Shown here one piece after another: positions 11,741-21,353 of a DNA stretch of 64,000 nt. Both the position numbers and the translations under genes were made by a program. Location of the stretch: assembly GCA_014529385.2 (NCBI GenBank), contig CM043971.1, positions 59,262,209-59,326,208 of the forward strand, read 5' to 3'. Origin of the DNA: Adiantum capillus-veneris. Taxonomy: Eukaryota; Streptophyta; Polypodiopsida; Polypodiales; Pteridaceae. How positions within the stretch are numbered: position 1 is the stretch's first letter; the number at the start of each line of letters is the position of its first letter. Under the pieces are notes generated by a model that saw nothing but the letters and a program-made list of their open reading frames with translations, did no database searches and was not told the DNA's origin.

Positions 11741-13338
11741 TGATTTTTTTAATATCTCTAGGCATGTAACCCCTATATCTCAAAAAATTTCTTCTTTTAT
11801 AGCCCCCAAGAAGGTTGACATTTGTCTCCTCAGCTGCTGCTGCATAGAAAGTATCTTGCTCTTGAGGCATTGAATCCTGCAGCATATCCAAACATTCGAA
11901 GTGCTGCTGCTCTCTCAAGTAGCATGATCTTGTTTGCATTGATTTGAAGGGGAGTGTACCCTAAAAACCGTGACAATATCTTCAGTGCAAACAATTGCAA
12001 CTCAGGATCTTCAGAATACTGCATGTGGAAAGCACAGAAGGTGGCACTAGCCAATGTAGGCATGTAGTGCATGAGAGAGGAGGCATCCCTTCTTGAAGAG
12101 CCCTCTATTGCTTTCCCTCTCGAGCCTTTAGCTCTCCCAAGAAAATTGTCTTTGTCAAGGAGTTCAATCTGCAAAACAAGACAATGAGTAATTAAAACAA
12201 ACTTGAAAAAAAAGAAAGATTTCAGAAGGGAGATCACCTTTTGCAACTCATCTTCGGCAATGACTTTTTGGAGATTTCATGATCCGGTCATCTCTCTTAT
12301 GTCAACTTCCTTTCCAATTTTTTCGAGCTTAAAGTCTCTGCCAAAAGATTGGATGCCAAGCTCAACAAGCCTCTTCTCAAAATCCTCATCTTTGAGGGAA
12401 GGTTTTTCCTCTTCCACTCTTCTCATGCATAGAGAAAGTGCATCAGGAGCAGGCAAAAAACCTTTATTGGATGTCTGAAGATCAAGTGCCAAAAACTCCT
12501 CTTTTGACTCTTCTTCTGTGCCAATAAAATCTTTGGCCACCTCAGAAGCTTCAGAAATGGTTGCAATATAGTAGTCCTCCCTCATATTAAGCAGACACTG
12601 GATATGATGGAGAGGGATATACTCTTTCCCATTGATATAGAAGTAGGGAAGGTTTGGAATAGTAAGGGAAGCTTCAGATACCTCTACCTCATCTGTTGGC
12701 TCATCAATGACAGTACTAGCTCTAAATTGAGCCACATCAAAATTTGCACTCTCCTGCTCCTCAACTGCAACATCAACTTCCTCCTCTTCTAGAATTTCAC
12801 TTTTCTCAAGCTGCAAAACTGTGGAAACATTTTTATTTGTTGCCTCATCTGTATCTTTCACTTCATCAGCTTTGCCTTGCATGTCAACTTTAAGAAACAA
12901 AAGGAAAAGAAAGGCAACTTCTTATGGAACAACGTTGCAAGGCTTTAACTGTAATTGACAAGAAATGGTAGGTGGACAAACAAAGGAAGTCTTCTTAGAA
13001 AATCTTCCAAACCTCCGTGTTACTTTTCTTTTCTCAATTGAGTTGGTAGTAAATTCGGTTAGATGACAATAAGTCTTGACATCTAAAACCAAACACTTGC
13101 CTTCAACTGCCTCTTCAAACTCTTTGAATTCTTCTGTCAAGAAGTCCTTCAAATGGTCTAACAAAGCTGCAAGATCAAACACAGGGTTGAATATTTCATA
13201 TGCTTTGGTGTACACCTCCATGTCACCACCATCCATCACAGCCACCAATAGTTTCTCACTTGGACTCTCCTCCAAAATCTCCTCCCGGCCTTCGTTCATG
13301 GTAGAGGAAAAGTTGACAGGTGAAGCTAATAGATACAA
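11733..13338 (-). pseudogene. Element B gene 2: acidic protein of unknown function
   Basis: Minus-strand gene divergent from gene 3 and convergent with gene 1. Exon blocks: 13338 or 13299 (MNEGREEILEE) to about 12922; 12900-12238, a very acidic block (SEILEEEEVDVAVEEQES) followed by LPYFYINGKEYIPLHH; a GT-AG intron 12169-12237; then 12168 to about 11830 with LMHYMPTLASATFCAF and ALKILSRFLGYTPL. The last block matches the fragment at 1-391 in element A. Breaks: an in-frame TGA near 12277, a stop between the first two blocks that may instead mark an intron, and a possible frameshift near 11850. No known domain recognised. The acidity and the neighbouring histone-like gene make a chaperone-type role conceivable, but there is no direct evidence. 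Confidence 0.55.
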
Positions 13339-14598
13339 GGTCAGGAAATATGCCCAAAGAGGTATAGAGCGATGAGGGGGAGGGCTAGACTGAGAGCAGA
13401 GCGCCCGAAATTGGGTCTCAGAACCTCACTAGCACGAAGCGATAGAGGTGGGTTCCAAGATTTGCAACTTGCTCAGACCGTGTTGTGTCGTTGCCAATGA
13501 GAAACCCGAACCACGCGATAGAGGTTGACCCCTGCGTTTGCAAATGAGTACCGGCACGACCAACTTGAATCCCAAACAACGCAATAGACGCTGGACCCCG
13601 GCTGTGCAAATGCGTACCTACGCATTGTGCGAGACGAGGGCACATCAAAGCGACCAACTAGAATCGCGAACGACGCGATAGAGGACGGACCATCGGTGTG
13701 CAAATGCAAACAGGCGCGTTGTGCAGGATGAGAGGACTAGTAGACGAATACTAGTAATAAATGGCGTCGTATGGGATAAGTAAATGTGCAACATTAATAA
13801 CATTCGAGACCAAGCTTTATATAGGGTGCGAAATATGACCGTTATTGACACATGTCAGCCATGCAGACATGCCACATGGCATGCACACAATGGTCGTCAT
13901 ACGGACGGTCGGATGTATATGAAACCCTATCACGTGCTCATTCTTTGCTTTCCCCCATACTCCAGATTCGCGTCATGTCATCCTCAACTACTCGCACTTT
14001 GACCCATCCGCACTTTCTACATTCTTTCTTCCACCGACGCACTACCCATCCTTGCCAATACGACGCAATACGAGCTATTCCTAGCCATTGGGTTGCCAAC
14101 GTATCGTGCTGTGCATCTGTCCACTAAGCCAAGCTGCTTCTAAAACGACGCGACCCGGATGTGTTTGGGCATGTGGGTGGACCTACTATCGCTTCATGGA
14201 GGTCTTATTTCTTGATTTATTGAAAAGATCTAAGCATCCCATACGACACGATACAGGCATGTTCCAAAGTCTGGGTGAGCCCCTTATCGCGTCATGCAGG
14301 TCTTTTTGCTTGGCTTATTGAAAAGTTTCAAAGCTCACATACAACGTGATACGGGCATGTTCTAGGGTGTGGGTGAGCCCTCTATCGCGTCGTACAGGTC
14401 TTTTTGTTTGCTTTCTTTGGAAGTTCCCGTGCTCACATACGACGTGATAAGGACATACTCCAGAGCGTGGGTCACCCTTCTATCGCGTCGTGTTGGTGTC
14501 TCTCCCCAATATCATTTTCTTCACATATGGCGCGATAGGTGCATCTTGCAGGTTGTGGGTGACACATCTATCGCGTGGTGTGGTCTTTTGTTACCCAA
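13339..14598. promoter_or_regulatory. Divergent intergenic region of element B with mirrored repeats
   Basis: 1.26 kb between the starts of genes 2 and 3. The right half has five repeats of about 97 bp keyed by CTATCGCGTCGT (near 14188, 14284, 14382, 14480 and 14570). The left half has the inverse key ACGCGATAGAGG near 13439, 13516, 13582 (degenerate) and 13676. The arrays therefore face each other around a central unique part (13741-14100). That part holds CCTATATAAAGC on the minus strand near 13815, a plausible TATA box for gene 2, and a CACGTG near 13933. A bidirectional control region is inferred; transposase or histone binding to the repeats is untested. Confidence 0.5.
14180..14595 (+). 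repeat. About 97-bp tandem repeats upstream of gene 3
   Basis: Units share GTGGGTGAGCCC, CTATCGCGTCGT, CAGGTCTTTTTG and ACGTGATA..GGCATGTTC. Spacing between key motifs is 96, 98, 98 and 90 bp. The last unit ends 15-20 bp before the gene 3 start codon. Confidence 0.75.
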
Positions 14599-14693
14599 AT
14601 GGTGAGGACTAAGCAGAGTGCGAGGAAGGTCTACCAAGCCCCAACTGATCCAGAAATAGATGATGTTGAGAAAGATCCAGAGATAGCAGCACC
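14599..14693 (+). pseudogene. H3-like N-terminal tail (gene 3, before copia insertion)
   Basis: It opens MVRTKQSARK, matching the invariant histone H3 start ARTKQTARK with A-to-V and T-to-S changes. It then departs from canonical H3 into YQAPTDPEIDDVEKDPEIAAP, an acidic tail with no K9-K27 region, as is usual for diverged centromeric H3 tails. The start codon follows the last of the 97-bp repeats. The copia element splits the frame directly after GCACC, and the same GCACC resumes the frame at 18528. Confidence 0.75.
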
Positions 14694-15452
14694 TGTTAGG
14701 AAATAAGACGTAGCTATATAGATTTTTGAGTAGATTACTTAATGGAGAGAGATAGATTTCACACACAAGAGATTATAGAGTAGAGAGAGAGAGGGAGAGA
14801 GTACACACGATATACGTGGCTCACCCAATGTGGGCTACGTCCACGGAAAAGCAGCCACTCAATGGCTTTAGCACTTCAAAAGAAGAAGTAGTTTACAAAG
14901 GGCTTGATAGAGCTCCCGCCTTGCTTCACTCTCACCACCTCACACTCACCTTGTTGCATCAACTTCACACTATGAAATGTGTGTAGAAATGGCCTCCTTT
15001 TATAGGCCAAAAGGGCTGCCCTCTCTTATGAGAGACAGCCATGTGTAGCCGCCCTTGTGCGAATAAGTCCAAATCGGACCCTCCAATCCGCCCATGTGTG
15101 GCCGCCCTTGAGAAGACAAGTCCGCTTTTGAATTCAGCCACCGGCCACCGGCCATTGACTTCCGAGCACCGGCCATCGGCCATTGACTACCGGCCACCGG
15201 CCAACCAACCGGTTGTTTTCCGACCACTTTCCGGCCGTCGTCCGGCCATAATATTCCGGCGAAAAAAAAAGTCTCGGTGGCCTCCTCCCCCGAGGCCTCT
15301 AAAGTTGCCCCTGATTCTTGTCCGTGAAAATTTTGGTTTCCGGTGAGTGATTTTCCTTCACGCACGATGGCTTGTCCTCATAATGGGGGCCTTACAAATG
15401 TGCGCTTTTACCACAGAAAATTACAAGGGTAAATCAGGCTCCATACTTAACA
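14694..15452 (-). repeat. Copia element 1, complete LTR
   Basis: TGTTAGGAAATAAGACG to CATACTTAACA. It contains a GC-rich minisatellite of CCGGCCA units (about 15130-15250). The polypurine tract AAGTGGGAGAT adjoins it internally on the minus strand. Confidence 0.9.
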
Positions 15453-15512
15453 ATCTCCCACTTGGAGACTGATCTCCAAACCAAACCTGTGTCTGCTTTC
15501 CATTTTGGCTTC

Positions 15513-18326
15513 TTATCCTTGAATGCCGATTGAAGATGAGCAAAAGCTCAACTTCTCCTTGTTGACCACCTTTGTAAACATGTCTGCAGGATTTTCACTT
15601 GTATGCACCTTTCCTAGATTTAGCTGTCCCTCTTCCAAAAGAGTGCGTATGAAGTGATATCTCACCTCAATGTGCTTTGTCCTTGAATGAAAGGCTGAGT
15701 TCTTCGCAAGATGGATAGCGCTTTGGCTATCACTGTACAACACACAATTGTCTTATTTGAATCCAAGCTCTTCTAAGAATCTGTGGAGCCACAGAATTTC
15801 TTTGCTTGCCTCCGTCATTGCTACATACTCTGCTTCCATGGTAGAAAGTGAAACCACTTTCTGCAGCTTTGAAGCCCAGCTTACTGTTGTGCCTCCAACC
15901 GTGAACACATAGCCAGTAGTGCTCCTTCGAGTATCTTTGTCACCTGCCATATCTGCATCAGCATACCCTTCTAGAAAAATATCAGTTCCTCCAAAATACA
16001 AAGCATTTGTTGCTGTCCCTTTTAGATACCTAAGTATCCACTTCATAGCTTGCCAATGCTCTTTACCTCGGTTGTCCATGAACCTACTCACAACTCCCAC
16101 TGCATGTGCAATGTCTGGCCTTGTCCAGACCATAGCATACATTAGAGAACCTAACGCTGCAGCATATGGAACTTTAGACATACAGGCTATCTCCTCTTGT
16201 GTCTTTGGACACATATCCTTCGTTAGTTTAAAATGACCAGCCAAAGGTGTAGAAACTGGTTTTGCATTTTGCATTGCAAACCTTTCTAGTACCTTCTTGA
16301 TGTAATCTTCTTGAGATAGCTTTATTGTCTTCTTGGTCCTGTCCCTTGATATTTTCATACCAAGTATCCTCTTTGCAGCACCTAAATCTTTCATTGAAAA
16401 ATATTTGGACAGCTCCTCTTTTAGGTCTTTGATGTCCTGCATGTTAGCACTTGCAATCAACATGTCATCAACATACAACATTAGGATGATGAATTTCCCA
16501 TCTCCCAAATTCTTCGTGTAGACGCAGTGATCGGAGTTGCATCTTGTGAATCCATGATCCAACATCCATCGATCAAACTTCAAGTACCATTGTCTTGATG
16601 CTTGCTTTAAACCATACAAGCTCTTCTTTAATATGCAAACCATTTTCTCCTTACCTTTTACTTCATACCCCTTTGGTTGAAGCATGTAGATTTCCTCCTC
16701 TAAGTCACCGTGAGGGAATGCCGTATTTACATCCATTTGCTCGAGATTTAGATCATGAGCAGCCACAAGGCTTAAGACAAGCCTAATTGAGTTCATTTTT
16801 ACAACAGGAGAAAATATTTCATTGAAGTCAATACCTTTCTTTTGATAAAAACCTTTTACCACAAGCCTAGACTTGTACCTTTTCTTCCCACCTTCTTCTT
16901 CCTTCAGCTTGTACACCCATTCTTTTTGAAGTGCCCGCTTACCTTTAGGCAACTCAACCAACTCCCATGTTTGGTTGCGATGTAGTGAGTCCATCTCCAC
17001 TTGCATGCTCTTCGTCCATTCTTCTTTGGATTCATGTTGCATAGCTTCTTCATATGATTCCGGCTCTCCAGAATCTGAGATCAAGAGATGGTTGAAGGAA
17101 GGAACAAACCTTTCTGGAGGTTTGCTTGCTCTTGTAGATCTTCGGGGAATAGGTTGAGGCTCCTCATTTGGTTGACGTTGTTGCACATTGTCACCGTTTG
17201 CAGTCCTTGCATCTTCACCGTCCTCAAGCTCCATGTACTCATCACCTGTTTCTTTTGTTTGTTTTCTTTCCAAGTAATCTTTGTACATATTTTGTTCGTT
17301 AAAAATTACATCCCTACTCCTTAAGATTTTACCATCTTCAGGATTCCATAGGCGATACCCAAAGTCTCCTTCTCCATAGCCAATGAAGAAACACTTTCTG
17401 GACTTTGCATCTAACTTTGATCTTAGGCTTCTATCTATGTGCATGAAAGCCTCACACCCAAACACTTTGAGAAATGCATAATTCACCGGTTTACCTGTCC
17501 ATGCCTCTTCTGGAACTCCCCCATCCAATGCCGTTGAGGGTGATCGATTGATTAAGTACACATACGTACTTACAGCTTCCGCCCAAAGCTCAAGCGGTAG
17601 GCCTGCATGTAGCCGCATGCTTCGTGCTCGTTCCATGATTGTCCTATTCATCCTTTCCGAAATCCCATTTTGTTGAGGTGTCCTTGGGGTTGTCCTTTGC
17701 CTCCGAATGCCATTGCTAGCACAAAAGCTTTCAAAAGCTTGGCTGCAATATTCGCCTCCATTGTCGGATCTGAGACATTTAACCTTGGTACCTGTTTCAT
17801 TCTCCACAAAGGCTTTCCACCTTTGAAATATGGAAAATACATCGGATTTATTCTTCATGACATAAACCCATGTTTTTCTAGTCGCATCGTCTATGAATGT
17901 TACATAGTACAATGAGCCACCAAGTGATGGTGTACTTGCAGGACCCCAAATATCAGAATGAACCAACTCAAGTTTTTTATTTTTTCTTTCATTTCCTGAT
18001 TTTTGAAATTTTACCCTCTTTTGTTTACCATAAACACAATCTTCACAGAACTCTAAGTCCACTTCTTTCAAACCTGGTAGAAGCTTCTTTGTTTGAAGGA
18101 TTTGCATTCCTTTGGCACTCATATGCCCAAGTCGATAGTGCCACACCGCACTATCAACTTCTGTAGTTGCTGCACAAGCTGAAGGTTGCGTGCCAACATT
18201 ACACAAGTAAAGTGTACCGACTTTTTCTCCCTTGGAAACCACCAAAGATCCCTTTGAGATCTTCCACCGTTTGTTTCCGAATGCAATGTTGTGACCTTCA
18301 TCGTCCAATTGTCCTGTAGAGATCAA
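15513..18326 (-). pseudogene. Copia element 1 pol: integrase, reverse transcriptase, RNase H
   Basis: It begins in the GAG-pre-integrase region (VWHYRLGHMSAKGM, CEDCVYGKQ). The integrase core has LVHSDIWGP, RSDNGGEYCS and NGISERMNRT (D, D, E). RT shows LVVKGFYQKKGIDF, VNTAFPHGDLEEEIYM and LYVDDMLIA, the YVDD catalytic box. RNase H has YADADMAGDKDTRRST and STMEAEYVA. A TAA near 15752 splits off the last 76 codons (SAIHLAKNSAFHSRTK to FTKVVN). Upstream gag and protease are deleted. Confidence 0.9.
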
Positions 18327-18359
18327 ATTTTTGCGAAGAGAAGGAACATGCCTAACATC

Positions 18360-18527
18360 CGCCCCCGAGGCCTCTAAAGTTGCCCCTTATTCTTGTCCGT
18401 GAAAATTTTGGTTTCCAGTGAGTGATTTTCCTTCACGCACGATGGCTTCTCCTCATAATGGGGGCCTTACAAATGTGCGCTTTTACCACAGAAAATTACA
18501 AGGGTAAATCACGCTCCATACTTAACA
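18360..18527 (-). repeat. Copia element 1, truncated second LTR
   Basis: Matches the last 168 bp of the complete LTR (from CCCCCGAGGCCTCTAAAG to ACTTAACA). The junction with the coding region lies right after GCCTAACATC, where the relative at 55299-60829 continues into its protease region instead. Confidence 0.85.
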
Positions 18528-18532
18528 GCACC

Positions 18533-18871
18533 TCCACTACCTCGTTAGAGGCCCTCTGCTAGAAAAAGATTGAATTATCAGGTGAAATCCCTAAGAGAAA
18601 TAAGAAAAGCACAAAAGTCTACTTGTCTCTACTGATTCCAAAGATCTCTTTCATGAGAGTTGTCAAAGAGATATCAGATAGACTTGTAAGCATGATGAAT
18701 ATCAAAACTTTTGTCTCAATAAGGTGGCAATCTCAAGCTGTGATGTGTCTTCAGGAAGCTGCTGAGGATTTTCTCATAGACTTTATGAATGATAGCTACA
18801 TTGCAGCTGCATTTGCTCACAGGGTCACACTTATGAGCAAAGATTTTGTGCTTGTGTCAAGGCTAAGGTAA
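18533..18871 (+). pseudogene. H3 histone-fold domain with CenH3 hallmarks (gene 3)
   Basis: The alpha-N segment reads LREIRKAQKST (from 18591), as in H3. Alpha-1 is LLIPKISFMRVVKEIS; alpha-2 begins QSQAVMCLQEAAEDFLIDF; loop 2 and alpha-3 read HRVTLMSKDFVLVSRLR. Canonical H3 has QEASEAY at alpha-2; the EAAEDFL form, a Trp just before alpha-2, the RVTLM-KDF string and a longer loop 1 (18 residues between EI and QS against 10 in H3) are what plant CenH3 shows. Loop 1 is longer than in typical CenH3. A TAG lies upstream near 18546, a 1-2 nt shift near 18622 breaks the frame, and TAA at 18869 ends the fold. Could be a captured CenH3 or a long-diverged element-encoded H3. Confidence 0.75.
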
Positions 18872-19084
18872 AAGTTTGATAAGGCTCTTGAGCTCATTCC
18901 TAGTAAGGATCTTAGAGCCTTCCAGATTTTAAACATCCCTCCTTCCATGCAGCAGAAAGATTCTGGGGTTGTCATTGAGGATGTTACACATGAGTATGAG
19001 ACAAGAAAGGCCCAGGATATCAAAGCAGGAAAGGAGGTTGAGAGGGAGCAAGACATGATATCCTTAGAGAGAAAGCTGAAATTT

Positions 19085-20037
19085 TAAGAGCATCCAACTC
19101 TCTTCTTTATGAAAAAGTCACAAGCCAAATGGTGGTGGATGTCTCCTTGTTTGGAGATACTGAGGCGTATTTGGACATATTCCCTCAAGACACAAGTATG
19201 CTTGTAAATCCCAACATTGAGCTTGATGACACTGTGCTCTAAGTTATCTGTCTCAGGCATGTGTTGCTCCTTTGCTATTATTAGTGCATGTGCAAGGCGC
19301 CTAGGCATAAGGGGCTCATTGGGGCTTGTGTTTTCTTGTCCAGGTGTCTTATGAGGGATCTTCCAGAGGCTCTGGCTATGCAAATTTCCATACTTGACCC
19401 TCTAGTGACACAGTGCCTTTTTAACAAACAAGGAACCCTTTCAAGTTTTTTTGAAGATTTTAACATGCTGACCTGCAATTACATATTATACCCCTATGTT
19501 GAAGGGTAAATCTTAACTCCTTACATGTTATTTTTAACATTTTGTGGTATTCTTAGCTAATTGTTTTTTATTTTGTAGAGGACATTGGAGTCTTATTATC
19601 TTCAATATTTTGGAGAAAGATATTATATTTATGAATTCATTGTCAAGTATCAATGGGAGAAGTAAACTGTAAGTATGGAGCATAATCTATGCTTGATGGC
19701 CCATTGTTTTCTATTAGTAGCTTTTTGATTCAATGTCTTCTTGCAGTGTTGCCAAACTTATTGTTGGTCACCTGAGTACCACAAATAAGGATTATAATAT
19801 AGAAGCTTTCAAGTACTACAATCAAAAAGTGCCTTTACAGACAGACTCAACATCTTGTGGATGGAGGGTGCTTGCCAATGCATGGAGATATCTTGAGTGA
19901 AGGTGCCGGATGACTACACTCACTGTAAGTGTGTGGCTCATGTATTTATTTTGATGTTTTATGTATGTATGTACTCATGTCCTTTAGTTCCTTTAGTTCC
20001 TTTTTCTATTTTTTCCAGTTGCATGACTATCCAGAGT
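19085..20037 (+). pseudogene. C48/Ulp1-like cysteine protease region (gene 3)
   Basis: Across two GT-AG introns (19506-19578 and 19669-19746) the frame gives GGHWSLIIFN, then KDIIFMNSL, then VPLQTDSTSCGWRVLANAW. These match the order and spacing of the C48 family: catalytic His in HW.L, an acidic residue in the D-S-L strand, the oxyanion Gln and the Cys-Gly, with Gln and Cys five residues apart. The catalytic Asp position is Asn here (MNSL) and the usual DCG is SCG, so the protease may be inactive or non-canonical. The upstream part has NPNIELDDTVL. A third intron (19925-20018) implies coding continued past the TGA near 19897. Ulp1-like proteases cleave SUMO or other ubiquitin-like conjugates; the substrate here is unknown. 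Confidence 0.65.
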
Positions 20038-20498
20038 CATTAGGAAAATTTTGAAGTCATTTTTGGGCCTTTAAAGAGTGCCACATCATCAAAGTTGTAC
20101 AAAAGAAAGCAACCCGGTAGACCCCTCTAAATATTGATTAGAACCCCATGATATGACCTATCATTGGAAAGTTCTTAAAAAATGGATTCTAAAGAGCCAA
20201 GGTCTGAAAATTTTGAATGACTTCTATGAAAGTTATGCCATTTTGTTTTCAATCAGCCAGGTTTTGTTACCGTTACGGTAATCTAAAATCACCTTTTTCT
20301 AGATCTACATGAAGGCAATGTCCGATACATGCATGCTATATATCAATAGATAGCATTTGAAGAGTAGATTCTAAATATCCAACCTCCGACAAGTTTGGAT
20401 TTTATTTGAAAAAAATTTACCGATCCCCACTTTTTGAAAACTATGCCACATCAACAATTCTTACAAGGCCCATTTTTGAGTCCAAACTTTTCCTAATG
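20038..20498. mobile_element. 461-bp MITE sharing termini with elements A/B/C
   Basis: The left end CATTAGGAAAATTTTGAAG and the right end (inverse) CATTAGGAAAAGTTTGGACT form imperfect terminal inverted repeats that continue to GGGCCTT..AAGA. The left end resembles element A and C termini (CATTAGGAAATTTC...TCATTT..GGG); the right end shares GACTCAAAAA..GGG with element B. The segment has no coding potential and sits between the last intron and the lysine-rich tail of gene 3. No clear TSD is visible. Confidence 0.65.
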
Positions 20499-20512
20499 CT
20501 TGGGTCACATGG

Positions 20513-21132
20513 GTGAGAGAGAAGGCTGTTTCTATGGTTTTTGAAAAATCAATAAATCCAAATGATCCAGAATCTCCTTTGCCACCAAAGAAAAGTAGAG
20601 CCACCAAAGGTTTGGATGCAAAGAAAATGGATCAGAAGAAGAAAAGTCGTGCAAAGAAGATCCATACAAAGAAAAACGATCACAAGAAGAGTCCTGCCAA
20701 GGGGAAGAGTCCCACCAAGAAGAAGATCCCTGCCAATGGGAAGAGTCCCACCAAGAAGAAGATCCCTGCCAAGGGTAGAGCCCTGCAAAAAAAAGAGCAG
20801 ATACAAAGGGCCATCCATTCCACTCACCATTGAATTCAAGGTTCAAAAGCATCGTACACTTAAGAACAGTAAGGGGGAGGCACCTAGCTCACCTTTCAAG
20901 CTACCATTCATGTTGCCAAAGAAGGTTGCCAAGTCACCCAAGCCAGCCAGTCCTTAGGAGCCCAAAGCACCAACCCCTGCCAAGCCCTGAGGGGCCCAAA
21001 GCACCAACCCCTGTCAAGTCACCACCACAACCCACTCCTGAACTTTCACCCCCTTCTGAACACAAAAGGAAAAGGGTCTCTGAGGATGTAGAATCCTCTC
21101 AGGCAAAAACAAAAGTGGACTTTCATGATTGA
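20513..21132 (+). pseudogene. Lysine/proline-rich H1-like tail (gene 3)
   Basis: The first frame is a run of short basic repeats (SPAKGKSPTKKKIPANGK and variants), resembling histone H1 tails and nuclear localisation signals. Frame shifts near 20790 and 20960 lead into KLPFMLPKKVAKSPKPASP, then TPVKSPPQPTPELSPP and EHKRKRVSEDVE, ending at TGA 21132. The DNA repeat behind the SPTKKK motifs has a period of about 36 bp (20690-20775). It lies directly after the MITE, in line with the Ulp1-like region, so it probably formed the C-terminus of gene 3. Confidence 0.5.
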
Positions 21133-21178
21133 TTACTCCACAAAATCTATGTACACTTTTGTTCATTTTGTCCATATG

Positions 21179-21206
21179 AATATATATATATATATATATA
21201 TATATA
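21179..21206. repeat. (TA)n microsatellite
   Basis: About 14 uninterrupted TA units just downstream of gene 3. Confidence 0.95.
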
Positions 21207-21353
21207 CCCTTTGGTGATTCATAATTTTGTACTTCAAATAATTAATACCAACTATCGATTCTTAAATGTGTATCATGATGTCATGTAAGTTTAAAACAAC
21301 ATAAGTAATGTTCGCAATAAGGTAGAGAAAAGATAAATATATTTGCAAAATGA

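Larger units (their letters stand above)
14694..18527 (-). mobile_element. Internally deleted Ty1/copia element in gene 3
   Basis: Flanked by the 5-bp duplication GCACC (14689-14693 and 18528-18532). Termini are TGTTAGG...TTAACA. The left, complete LTR (3' LTR in transcript sense) is 14694-15452, 759 bp. The right LTR survives only as 168 bp (18360-18527), fused directly to the integrase region, so gag, protease, PBS and most of one LTR were lost in one deletion. It is closely related to the element at 55299-60829. Inserting within the histone-like reading frame, it post-dates element B. Confidence 0.92.
14599..21132 (+). pseudogene. Element B gene 3: H3/CenH3-like histone with C48/Ulp1-like protease and lysine-rich tail
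   Basis: Components in order on one strand: H3-type N-terminal tail (14599-14693); copia insertion (14694-18527); H3 histone fold (18533-18868); an in-frame extension (18872-19085) with IPPSMQQKDSGVVIEDV; a Ulp1-like region (about 19085-19925, introns 19506-19578 and 19669-19746); intron 19925-20018; MITE 20038-20498; lysine/proline-rich C-terminus (20513-21132). The extension follows the histone fold in the same frame after a single TAA at 18869, so a fused product is plausible, though two adjacent genes are not excluded. Other breaks: TAG near 18546, a frameshift near 18622, a +1 shift near 19085, TAA near 19239, TGA at about 19897 and shifts in the tail. Nothing here looks translatable as it stands. 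Confidence 0.6.

Noticed and set aside
13418-14605. Short open frames on both strands in the intergenic region of element B
   Set aside because: They follow the tandem repeat units and change with each unit; no conserved protein.
14599-18871. H3-like sequence as the host's own CenH3 gene
   Set aside because: It lies between inverted termini with transposon genes, has stops and a frameshift, and its tail and loop 1 are unusual; a host gene copy is possible only as the source.
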